The notes beneath the pieces are model-generated. The model made no database searches, had not been told where the DNA came from, and worked only from the letters and a program-made list of their open reading frames with translations. The translations under genes were made by a program, and so were the position numbers. 64,000 nt of DNA from an uncultured Verrucomicrobiales bacterium (GTDB lineage Bacteria; Verrucomicrobiota; Verrucomicrobiia; Verrucomicrobiales; Akkermansiaceae): contig CALGJQ010000044.1 in the NCBI GenBank assembly GCA_937928545.1, positions 1-64,000 of the forward strand, in the 5' to 3' direction. Below are positions 1-7,731 of this stretch, in pieces. Each line of letters opens with the position of its first letter. The stretch's first letter is position 1.

Positions 1-3000
1 GGGGTTTCCGCCGAGGGCGGTGGAGGGGCGCCAGGAGGTGGGGTCATTTCCGGGGAGTTGGGAGGGGGGGGAGATGCGGACGAGGGAGTAGCCGTCGCCA
101 TCTGCAGCGGCGGGCCAAGAGCCGGAGTCGTTGTAGGTGGCGGAGTCGATGAGGAAGCCGAGGGCGTCGGTGAGGGTGATGGTTTCGCCGTCGTTATCGA
201 GGGAGCCGGTGTAGTCGGCGGGGGTGAGGACGATTTGTGCGCCGGGGGGGAGGGTGGTGCCGATGGGGAAGGTGTAGGTGATTCCGGCGGTGAAGGTGAT
301 GTTGCTGAGGTCGATGGTTTGAGGGGAGAAGTTGGTGAGTTCGATGAACTCGTTTGTCTCATCGGGGCCGGGTTGGTTGTAGTAGATTTCTGAGATGATG
401 AGGTTGGATTCTCGGGCGGGGATGCCGGTGAGGATGTCTTGGGATTGGAGGGCGGACCATTCGCCGTTTTCTAAGACGCGGGAGTTATAGGTGGCGCTGG
501 TGGTGAGGGTGATGGGGCTGGTGTAGGTTTGGGCGGCTGGGTCGCGCGGGTCGGTGCCGTCGGTGGTGTAGTAGATGGTGCCAGCGCCATTTGGGTTGGT
601 CATGGTGAGGGTGTTGACGAGGTGGGAGTAGGTGGGGGCATCGACATCAGGGTAGAGGTTTCGGGCGCGGAGTTGGTTGAGGACGATGGCGGGGCGCTGG
701 GGGAGGTAGGTGTCTAGGATGTAGTCTTGGATGGGGTAGTAGTGGTCGTCTCGGGTGTAGAGTTCGAAGTCGGATGAGGACCATCCGCCTGCGGCTTGGA
801 CGTCGCGGCGGTAGTCTCCCCAGCGGGCGGATTCTGCGACGATGGCGAGGGAGAGGCAGTCTGAGCGGCGGCGCCAAGTGGCATCTGCTCCAGTGGGGGA
901 AAGGGGGCCGTTGTTGAAGAAGGCGAAGTGGGCGCGGTCGGCGAAGGCGAGGCGATATTCGGCGTTTTGGGCGAGATCTTGGTGGATGCCGGTGGGGCGG
1001 TTGTTGCCGTTTTTGGTGGTGACGTTGATGTTGAGTGCTCCGGCGATGTCGAGGTAGTCGGGGGCTGTGCGATTTGGGGAGATGGCGAATTCGGTGTCCC
1101 AGGGGATGAAGTGGAAGGGGAGGCCGGTGGGGCCGGTGCCGGCGGCGCGCCAGTTGTGGCCATCCCAGTCGTTATTTCCGATGTAGAAGTTGATGAGCAT
1201 GTAGTCGATGAAGGATGGGATATCGAGGTGGTCCTTCATCGTTTCATAGACGGCGGTAGAGGCGATGTTGCCTTCGGCGACATCGGCCATGGCATTGTAG
1301 GCGGTGGTGGTGCCGGAGGTGGCGACGTTGGAGTTGATGGCATCGTAATCTGAGTCATCGCCGCCGAAGTATGATTCCATGAAGTCTTGGTCGGGGCGCT
1401 CGTGGATGTGGTAGATGCCCCAGTAGATGCCGTTGATGTAGAGGTGAATCCAGCGGCCGTGAACGCCGGTGTTGTTCATGTCGAGGAAGAGGTCGTTGAC
1501 GAATTGGTCGCGGGCGTATTGGGCTTTATCGGCTTGCCAGAAGTGGCGGTGGGTCCAGCCGAAGTTGTAGCCGGAGCGGAGCTGGAGGGTGTCGAATTTT
1601 TCGACGGCGTCGCGGCCATCTGGGGCGTCACGGAAGAGGGGGTAGTTGAGTTTTCCAGCGCCGTATTGATTGCGGAAGCGGAGGGACATGGAGTGTTTTG
1701 GGGTGTCGGGGTTTCGGCTGGAGCCGCCTTGGATGCGGATGCCGGCGTCGATTTGGAAGCCGGTTTCTGAGCCGTCATGTGCGATGAGTTCGGCGGAGAC
1801 GGGGCGTTCCCAAGCGGAGCCGTCGCTTTGTGGGTTTTGGTAGATGCCTTGGGTTCCGTAGAAGTCATCGGGGTCGAGGGTGAGGGAGAGGGAGGCGAGT
1901 TTTTCGAGGGCGGGGATGATTTCGTCGGCGTAGTCGGGATCGGTGACGATGTCTGGGTCCATTTCGTAGTCGGCGATACGACCGGCCCAGGTGGTGGTGG
2001 TGTTGGGTGGGTTGTTGGGTTGGGTGATGACGTCGTTGAGGAAGATGTAGGATTGGGTGTCGGTGTTGGTGGGGAGGAAGTTGTCCTTAAAGGCGGCGGC
2101 GCGGAGGACGGTGGTGGTGGAGATGGTGAGGGGGGTGGTGTCGGTGTAGAGGGTTCCGTTGGTGGGGGTGGGTTCGGTGCCGTCGGTGGTGTAGTAGATG
2201 TTTGCGCTGGGGGTTTGGGTGGTGATGGTGAGGTTGAAGGGGGTGGTGTAGTGGCCGCGGTCGATGTCGAAGGTGGTGTCTTCGACGAAGCCTTGTTGTG
2301 GGGTGCCGGTGTTGGCGGCGCGGGGGGTGGGTTGTGCGAGGTAGCCGGAGGAGGTGTAGCTGACGTCGGTTTTTTGTTTGGGGTAGGCGGGTGCGAATTC
2401 TTGAATGATGGTGCCGGTGGGTGAGACGAGGGCGAGGTATTCGCCGCTGGAGTTTAGGGAGAAGTTGGTGTGGAGGTGTCCGGCGGAATCTGGGGAGTCA
2501 TTGCCGGAGGCGAAGACGAGGAAGTATTGGCTGCCGGTGAGGGTGGTGCCGGTGGGGAAGGTCCATTTGGTGAGGTTGGTGGCGTCATCGGTGAGGTGGT
2601 AGCCGGAGAGGTCGAAGGGGGTGGTGTTGCGGTTGTGGATTTCGATCCAGTCGGTGGAGTTGCCATCTCCATCATCGAGGGTGGAGTTGCTGGCGACGAA
2701 TTCGTTGAGGACGGGGGGGAGGGCGAGGCCATCGACGGTGATTTGTACGGTGGAGGTCGTACTTCCTTCGCTGTTGGTGGCGGTGAGGGTGTAGACCTCG
2801 GTGAAGGAGGCGGTGAAGGTGGTGTTTCCGATGGAGGGGACGGAGCCGATGGCGGGGGAGATTTGGACGGAGTCGGCATCGGTGATATTCCAGGAGAGGG
2901 TGACGGGATCGCCGGAGTTTGGGGAGGGGTTATTTGCGGTGAAGGAGTTGATGGTGGGTGGGGGTGCGGGAGGGTCGAAGGCGAGGGCGCCGATGTTATA

Positions 3001-3738
3001 GACTTGGGCGAGTTGGGCGTCGGTGAGGACGCCGAAGGTGTCGCCGGTTTGGAAGATGGCGAGGTCATCGATGGCGCCGCCGAAGTCGTTTGAGCCGGCG
3101 GCGGAGGAATCGTCTGCCGCGATGAAGACGCCGGTGGCGTGGGAAATGGCGTTGGTGCCGAGGGAGGAGGTGGTGGAGGTGGCGGAGGTGATGTTGGTGG
3201 AGGTGATGTTTCCGCCGGTGTCTTGGAGGATGGTGAGCTTGCAGGAGCCGTTGAGGGAGTCGTAGCGGAGGGCGGCAAAGTGCCAGTTTCCGGTGGTGAG
3301 GGTGAGGGGGTTTGTGATGGAGGTGTTGGAGGAGCCGTTGCCATCGCGGAGGAGGGCGCGGACTTTGGTGCCGGCGGAGCCGAGGTCGATACGGATGCCG
3401 GAGCCGTTGTTTCCGGTGCCGGCGAGGGTTTCGAAGAGGCGGTCGAAGGCGTCGAGGGTGGTGGGTCGGAACCACCAAGTGATGGTGAATTGGTCGGTGG
3501 GTTGGACTTCGGGGGAGGGGTCGATTTTGAAACCGGAGCGGAGAGGAAAGTCGTAGGCGGTGGCGTGTGGGGCGGTGAAGTTTTTGGTGGGGGAGGCGGA
3601 GCCGATGAGGGTGCCGTGGTTATCGCCTAGGGAGTCGGTGACGGTGGTGGAGGTGCCTGTTTCGTCGAGGGCGTAGTGGGCGACGAGGTCTGCTTTGAGG
3701 GGGAGAATGAGTAAGAGGAGGGGGAGGAATTTGGTCAT
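1..3738 (-). CDS. Secreted CotH-kinase / lamin-tail multidomain exoprotein, C-terminus cut by window edge
   Basis: Reading the minus strand from an ATG at 3738 gives 1246 uninterrupted codons that run off the left edge. A signal peptide (MTKFLPLLLLILPLKA) is followed by a LamG-like beta-sandwich (about residues 20-215), an Ig/PKD-like domain (about 264-335), a lamin-tail domain (about 340-460), a chitobiase-C-like segment with the YYTTDGTEPT motif (about 487-560), and a CotH kinase-like domain (about 590-900). The CotH part shows IRIQGGSSR, a DWDGHNW loop near residue 858 and PWDTEF near 878, matching the catalytic and metal-binding motifs of the family. A second chitobiase-like segment (near 1040) and a second lamin-tail domain (from about 1107) follow. 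It is very Thr/Pro rich. CotH domains phosphorylate proteins in spore formers; the bacterial secreted versions are of unknown function. The C-terminal sorting signal, if any, lies outside the window. Confidence 0.85.
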   Translation of the reverse strand, partial: MTKFLPLLLLILPLKADLVAHYALDETGTSTTVTDSLGDNHGTLIGSASPTKNFTAPHATAYDFPLRSGFKIDPSPEVQPTDQFTITWWFRPTTLDAFDRLFETLAGTGNNGSGIRIDLGSAGTKVRALLRDGNGSSNTSITNPLTLTTGNWHFAALRYDSLNGSCKLTILQDTGGNITSTNITSATSTTSSLGTNAISHATGVFIAADDSSAAGSNDFGGAIDDLAIFQTGDTFGVLTDAQLAQVYNIGALAFDPPAPPPTINSFTANNPSPNSGDPVTLSWNITDADSVQISPAIGSVPSIGNTTFTASFTEVYTLTATNSEGSTTSTVQITVDGLALPPVLNEFVASNSTLDDGDGNSTDWIEIHNRNTTPFDLSGYHLTDDATNLTKWTFPTGTTLTGSQYFLVFASGNDSPDSAGHLHTNFSLNSSGEYLALVSPTGTIIQEFAPAYPKQKTDVSYTSSGYLAQPTPRAANTGTPQQGFVEDTTFDIDRGHYTTPFNLTITTQTPSANIYYTTDGTEPTPTNGTLYTDTTPLTISTTTVLRAAAFKDNFLPTNTDTQSYIFLNDVITQPNNPPNTTTTWAGRIADYEMDPDIVTDPDYADEIIPALEKLASLSLTLDPDDFYGTQGIYQNPQSDGSAWERPVSAELIAHDGSETGFQIDAGIRIQGGSSRNPDTPKHSMSLRFRNQYGAGKLNYPLFRDAPDGRDAVEKFDTLQLRSGYNFGWTHRHFWQADKAQYARDQFVNDLFLDMNNTGVHGRWIHLYINGIYWGIYHIHERPDQDFMESYFGGDDSDYDAINSNVATSGTTTAYNAMADVAEGNIASTAVYETMKDHLDIPSFIDYMLINFYIGNNDWDGHNWRAAGTGPTGLPFHFIPWDTEFAISPNRTAPDYLDIAGALNINVTTKNGNNRPTGIHQDLAQNAEYRLAFADRAHFAFFNNGPLSPTGADATWRRRSDCLSLAIVAESARWGDYRRDVQAAGGWSSSDFELYTRDDHYYPIQDYILDTYLPQRPAIVLNQLRARNLYPDVDAPTYSHLVNTLTMTNPNGAGTIYYTTDGTDPRDPAAQTYTSPITLTTSATYNSRVLENGEWSALQSQDILTGIPARESNLIISEIYYNQPGPDETNEFIELTNFSPQTIDLSNITFTAGITYTFPIGTTLPPGAQIVLTPADYTGSLDNDGETITLTDALGFLIDSATYNDSGSWPAAADGDGYSLVRISPPSQLPGNDPTSWRPSTALGGNP

Positions 3739-3879
3739 AAAAGGAGCGTGTGAGAGAAGAAGGTATGCTTTTGAGAGTGATGGGGCAAGCAGCAGGGTGG
3801 ATTTATCGAATGTTACGGGGATGGGAGGGTTGGTGGGATACTTCGCGATTGGCTGTTAGCGGTTGGTTATTCGCTTTTT

Positions 3880-4044
3880 GTGGGGGAGGGTGTGGTCAGA
3901 ATATGGGTAACACTTTTGGTGTTCGGATATTTTGTGAGAAGGCTGCTGGAGTCGGTGCTTGAGAAGGTGATGGATTGGGTGGCGAAGGATCCTATGAGTC
4001 CAGACTATGTGATCGCAGAGGATAGGGAGGCGGAAGGGGATTAG
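3880..4044 (+). CDS. Possible small hydrophobic protein (weak call)
   Basis: The frame is open from 3781 to a TAG at 4042-4044, and a GTG at 3880 would give 54 residues with a hydrophobic stretch (VRIWVTLLVFGYFV), an amphipathic helix and an acidic tail. No ATG start exists and no homology is recognised. Its stop overlaps the stop of the convergent gene that begins at 4493. The rest of the 3739-4040 gap shows nothing clear, apart from the presumed promoter of the exoprotein. Confidence 0.25.
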   Translation: MGEGVVRIWVTLLVFGYFVRRLLESVLEKVMDWVAKDPMSPDYVIAEDREAEGD

Positions 4045-4493
4045 TTTGGTCGAGTGACGCCTTCTTCGATGATGTAGCCATCGGAATGGACTTCGAATTT
4101 GGAGCCGTTGGTGGAGATGCCCATGTGGCCTTTGTATCGGACGTTCGAATTTCGAACGTCGATTGAGTCATCCGAGGTGTGTAGGACGACACCATGTGAG
4201 TTGAAGATGATGAGTCGTTGGCCATTTTTCACAGAGATTGAGTCGGGTTTTGCTCCGTAGCCAAAGCGGAGCTGGTTATGGGGATCTGTGATGATGCGGG
4301 TTTTGGGGCCGTATCGGAATTCGAAGTGGGTGGTTTGATAGGGTTGATCGGTGGGGAGTTTACTGAGGTCGTAGTCGGGGGGCTTGCTGCGAAAGGTATA
4401 GTAGAGAATGAGAACCGCGAGGAGGGTGAGGATGACGAGTACAAGGGCAGCTGCGCGGGAGAGGTAGTCTCGGAATCTTGGCGGGTGGTTCAT
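4041..4493 (-). CDS. Small single-pass membrane protein, unknown function
   Basis: This 150-residue protein has a basic N-terminus, one transmembrane helix (about residues 14-32, AAALVLVILTLLAVLILYY) and a roughly 115-residue extracytoplasmic region predicted to be beta-rich, ending in short strands such as RLIIFNSHGVVL and GSKFEVHSDGYIIEEG. I do not recognise the family. It starts only a few bases beyond the end of crcB on the same strand, so the two are probably cotranscribed, but nothing connects it functionally to fluoride export. Confidence 0.7.
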   Translation of the reverse strand: MNHPPRFRDYLSRAAALVLVILTLLAVLILYYTFRSKPPDYDLSKLPTDQPYQTTHFEFRYGPKTRIITDPHNQLRFGYGAKPDSISVKNGQRLIIFNSHGVVLHTSDDSIDVRNSNVRYKGHMGISTNGSKFEVHSDGYIIEEGVTRPN

Positions 4494-4497
4494 CGTT

Positions 4498-4878
4498 TTA
4501 GGCGTGATGAGTCAGTTTTATGCCGAGGAAGACGGCGGTGATGCCTAGGAGGATGGAGAGGGTGATTTGGAGGATGGTTTGGGTGGTGAGGCCGGTGGTC
4601 CAGAGGGAGTGGGTGTCTTTTGCGAAGGTGGAGAAGGTGGTGAAGCCGCCGAGGAAGCCGGTAGCGAGGAGGGGGAAGACCCAGGGTGGGGTGGTTTTGT
4701 TGGTGAAGTAGCCAAAGAGGCAACCGATGAGAAAGCAGCCGAGGAGGTTGCAGGTGAGGATGCCGAGAGGGAAGCGGTGGAGGGCGGTTTTTGCGGCGAG
4801 GGTCTGGATGCCGGTGGAGAGGCCGAAGCGGGCGAGGGAGCCGAGGCCGCCGCCGAGGAAGACGAGGAGGGGGGTCAT
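4498..4878 (-). CDS. crcB: Fluoride channel CrcB/Fluc
   Basis: This 126-residue protein has four transmembrane helices and the family signature GFLGGFTTFSTF, plus the N-terminal GGGLGSLARF motif. CrcB/Fluc forms dual-topology dimers that export fluoride ions across the cytoplasmic membrane. The length is normal for the family. The ATG lies 7 bases from the octamer repeat array at 4886-4997, so the whole upstream leader back to the trpF stop is repeat; no Shine-Dalgarno sequence is visible. A crcB (fluoride) riboswitch would have to sit in that space and is not seen. Confidence 0.93.
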   Translation of the reverse strand: MTPLLVFLGGGLGSLARFGLSTGIQTLAAKTALHRFPLGILTCNLLGCFLIGCLFGYFTNKTTPPWVFPLLATGFLGGFTTFSTFAKDTHSLWTTGLTTQTILQITLSILLGITAVFLGIKLTHHA

Positions 4879-4885
4879 GGGTGGT

Positions 4886-4997
4886 GGGTTACTGGGTTAC
4901 TGGGTTACTGGGTTACTGGGTTACTGGGTTACTGGGTTACTGGGTTACTGGGTTACTGGGTTACTGGGTTAATGGGTTAATGGGTTAATGGGTTAAT
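4886..4997. repeat. Tandem octamer repeat, 10 x GGGTTACT then 4 x GGGTTAAT
   Basis: Fourteen perfect-length 8-base units occur without interruption; the first ten are GGGTTACT and the last four GGGTTAAT. The plus strand carries regularly spaced GGG triplets with 5-base loops, which fits the G-quadruplex consensus. The array fills the space between trpF and crcB, and its last units encode the final residues and stop codon of trpF on the minus strand. Confidence 0.97.
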
Positions 4998-5632
4998 GTG
5001 GTGAGGAGGGATTGAACTTTGTTGAAGTCTTTGTGGCCGGGGGAGAGTTCGGCGCCGGAGGCGATGTCTAGGGCGGCGGGGTGGACGGCGTGGAGGGCTT
5101 CGGCGGCGTTGGTGGGGTTTAGGCCACCGGCGAGGATGACGGGGGTGGTGGGGTTTTGTTTGATGAAGTTGGAGGCGAGAGACCAGTCGAAGGTTTCTCC
5201 GGTGCCGCCGTAGTCTTTGCCGGCGGGGGTATCGATGAGGAGGGCGAAGTTTTTGGTGGGGAGTTGGTAGTCGGGGAGATTGGTGGCGGAGACGGCGCGG
5301 ATGACGGGGATGTTTTGGTCAAGGAAGTGGGTGATGTCGTCGAGGGTTTCGTCACCGTGGAGTTGGACGACGTCGATGAGCTTATCGTTGAAGAGTTCGA
5401 GGGCGAGGGGGCGGGAGTTGTTGACGAAGACGCCGACGCGGAGGATTTGGTTGGCGATTTTTGGGGAGATTTCGGAGGCAGCTTCGGGCGAAAGGTGGCG
5501 CTTTGACGGGGGCCAGAAGTTGAAGCCGAGGGCTTGGACGCCGAGGGAGGCAAGTTGCTGGGCGTCGGAGAGGGTGGTGACGCCGCAGATCTTTAGGGAG
5601 GGGGATTGGTGGGAGAGGAAGGAGGAGAGCAC
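4985..5632 (-). CDS. trpF: Phosphoribosylanthranilate isomerase
   Basis: TrpF converts N-(5-phosphoribosyl)anthranilate to the 1-deoxyribulose form in tryptophan synthesis. The 215-residue sequence has the N-terminal KICGVT motif with the catalytic cysteine (near residue 16), VQLHGDE, the LIDTPAG strand with the catalytic aspartate, the phosphate-binding VILAGGLNP loop and DIASGAELSPGHKD near the C-terminus. It is a complete TIM barrel. No other trp gene is adjacent, so the pathway is dispersed in this genome. The last residues (Leu-Thr-His) and the stop come from units of the octamer repeat, showing that the array has grown into or up to the gene end. Confidence 0.96.
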   Translation of the reverse strand: MLSSFLSHQSPSLKICGVTTLSDAQQLASLGVQALGFNFWPPSKRHLSPEAASEISPKIANQILRVGVFVNNSRPLALELFNDKLIDVVQLHGDETLDDITHFLDQNIPVIRAVSATNLPDYQLPTKNFALLIDTPAGKDYGGTGETFDWSLASNFIKQNPTTPVILAGGLNPTNAAEALHAVHPAALDIASGAELSPGHKDFNKVQSLLTTLTH

Positions 5633-5772
5633 GGGGGGAATTTGGACCTTTGGGAGGTGTGGGCCAATGTTTTACTTGGGAGTTTTATTAGAGGTTGAGG
5701 GACGGGGTGAGGAGATGGTTGGAAGGGTGAGAGAATTCTTGATGCTTTGGAAAAGTTAAATACTCTTTGGGC

Positions 5773-7626
5773 ATGGCCGCTGCCCCCAGCTACACTGAAG
5801 ACGATATTAAGAGCCTTGATTGGCGAGAGCATATTCGTTTGCGCCCGGGAATGTACATTGGAAAGCTGGGGGATGGTTCCTCGGCGGATGACGGGATTTA
5901 TATTTTATTAAAGGAGGCTTTGGACAACTCGGTGGACGAGTTTGTGATGGGGCACGGTAAAGAGATCACGATCGAGATCGAAGAGGATGGTCATGTGGAG
6001 GTGCGGGACTTTGGACGGGGGATTCCGCTGGGGAAGTTGATGGATTGTGCGGCGAAGATTAATACGGGTGCGAAGTATGATAGTGAGGCTTTCAAGAAGT
6101 CAGTGGGATTGAACGGGGTGGGAATTAAGGCGGTGAATGCGTTGAGTGAGTTTTTTGAGATTCAGGCGTGGCGTGAGGGGAAGACGAAGGCGATTGAGTT
6201 TTCGAAAGGGGAAGTGGTGGAGGAGATGAAGAAGCCGAAGGCGGATAAGTCAAAGGATGGAACAAGGTTGGCCTTTGATGTGGATCGCTCGGTGTTTCCG
6301 AAGCGGACGAACTTTAGGGCTCCCTTTGTGGAGAAGATGTGCCGCTATTATTCGTATCTGAATCCGGGGCTGGCGTTGATCTACAACGGGGCGAAATTTA
6401 AGTCGAAAAATGGCCTCCTTGATCTTTTGACGGAGGAGATGGAAGAGGCACCTCTTTATGATCCGATTCATCTGACGGGGAGTGATATCGATGTGGCCTT
6501 TACGCATGGGCCGGGAAGTGGTGAGGATTATTACTCTTTTGTGAATGGTCAGAATACGACTCAGGGAGGGACGCATTTGGCGGCTTTTCGGGAGGCGATG
6601 GTGAAGGTGATTCGGGAGTTTTATAAGAAGAACTATGATCCGTCTGACATTCGGGCGGGAATTACGGGAGCGATTGCGGTGAAGATCGAGGAGCCGGTCT
6701 TTGAGAGTCAGACGAAGACGAAGTTGGGCTCGGCGACGGTTTCTCCGGAGGGGGAAACGGTGCGGACTTTCATCGGGAATTTCTTGAAGGAGGAATTGGA
6801 CAATTACCTTCACAAGCATCCACCGGTGGCGGAGGCGATTCAGAAGCGGATTTTATCAGCAGAAAAGGAGCGGAAAGAGCTGAGTGGGGTGAAGAAGCTG
6901 GCGCGGGATCGAGCGCGGCAGACGAAGGTTCACAATAAGAAGCTGCGCGATTGTCGGGCGCACTTGAATACGAAGCACAAGCGCCGTGAGGATACGACGG
7001 TGTTTTTGACGGAGGGAGATTCGGCGAGTGGTTCGATTACGAAGTGTCGTGATGTGGAGACGCAGGCGGTGTTTTCGCTGAGAGGAAAGCCTTTGAATAC
7101 CTTTTCGCTGACGAAAAAGGTCGTTTATGAGAATGAGGAATTTGCGCTTTTGCAGGCGGCCTTGGGAATTGAGGACGATATCGAGTCGTTGAGGTTTAAT
7201 CGGGTGGTGATCGCGACGGATGCGGACGTGGATGGAATGCACATTCGCTTGTTGCTGCTGACGTTCTTTCTGCAGTTTTTCCCGGAGTTGATTCGGGAGG
7301 GGCATCTTTATATTTTGCAGACGCCGCTCTTCCGGGTGCGGAATAAGAAGAAGACGATTTACTGTTACGATGACGAGGAGCGCGAGGCGGCGATGGCTGA
7401 GCTGGGTCGCAATCCCGAGATTACTCGATTCAAGGGATTGGGTGAAATTTCGCCCGATGAGTTTAAATTCATGATCGGGAAAGACATGCGTCTGGACCCC
7501 GTTTTGATGGAGGAAGGGAAGGGTCTTAAAGAGATGCTGACTTTTTATATGGGAAAAAATACGCCGGATCGTCAGGGCTTTATTATCGAGAATCTACGTG
7601 ATGACGTTGATTCAGCGGAGGTGTGA
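5773..7626 (+). CDS. parE: Topoisomerase IV subunit B (ParE-type ATPase)
   Basis: This is the ATPase subunit of a type IIA topoisomerase. The GHKL ATP-binding motifs are present ([27 protein letters not shown]), with the transducer lysine in the QTKTKLG loop. The Toprim motifs follow: TEGDSASGS near residue 413 and [10 protein letters not shown] near 483. At 617 residues it has ParE rather than GyrB length, and its ParC partner lies downstream at 9955. I chose the ATG at 5773 over a TTG two codons earlier. The gene is separated from parC by one inserted gene for a secreted protein. The family assignment (ParE versus a GyrB paralog) is an inference from length and pairing. Confidence 0.9.
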   Translation: MAAAPSYTEDDIKSLDWREHIRLRPGMYIGKLGDGSSADDGIYILLKEALDNSVDEFVMGHGKEITIEIEEDGHVEVRDFGRGIPLGKLMDCAAKINTGAKYDSEAFKKSVGLNGVGIKAVNALSEFFEIQAWREGKTKAIEFSKGEVVEEMKKPKADKSKDGTRLAFDVDRSVFPKRTNFRAPFVEKMCRYYSYLNPGLALIYNGAKFKSKNGLLDLLTEEMEEAPLYDPIHLTGSDIDVAFTHGPGSGEDYYSFVNGQNTTQGGTHLAAFREAMVKVIREFYKKNYDPSDIRAGITGAIAVKIEEPVFESQTKTKLGSATVSPEGETVRTFIGNFLKEELDNYLHKHPPVAEAIQKRILSAEKERKELSGVKKLARDRARQTKVHNKKLRDCRAHLNTKHKRREDTTVFLTEGDSASGSITKCRDVETQAVFSLRGKPLNTFSLTKKVVYENEEFALLQAALGIEDDIESLRFNRVVIATDADVDGMHIRLLLLTFFLQFFPELIREGHLYILQTPLFRVRNKKKTIYCYDDEEREAAMAELGRNPEITRFKGLGEISPDEFKFMIGKDMRLDPVLMEEGKGLKEMLTFYMGKNTPDRQGFIIENLRDDVDSAEV

Positions 7627-7731
7627 ATTTGTGACAGGCTTGTCACTCATTCGAGGGTTTGCCGGATGTGGAATTAAGGATACAAGTGGCATGGAATGTG
7701 TTTACGTTCTTGCTAACTTTCTAATTTCCCC

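Noticed and set aside
1777-2424. Long plus-strand ORFs opposite the CotH/LTD exoprotein
   Set aside because: They are Gly/Val-rich mirror translations of a Thr/Pro-rich minus-strand gene with recognisable domains.
3750-3962. 70-residue plus-strand ORF upstream of the exoprotein
   Set aside because: It overlaps the promoter region of the minus-strand gene, has poor protein character, and the alternative frame ending at 4044 is more plausible, though also weak.
4727-4988. Plus-strand ORFs containing repeated LLGYWVTG
   Set aside because: These are translations of the octamer array and of the antisense of crcB, in three frames alike, which is expected of an 8-base repeat.
4886-4997. CRISPR-like array
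   Set aside because: The 8-base units are contiguous with no spacers and no cas genes are present.
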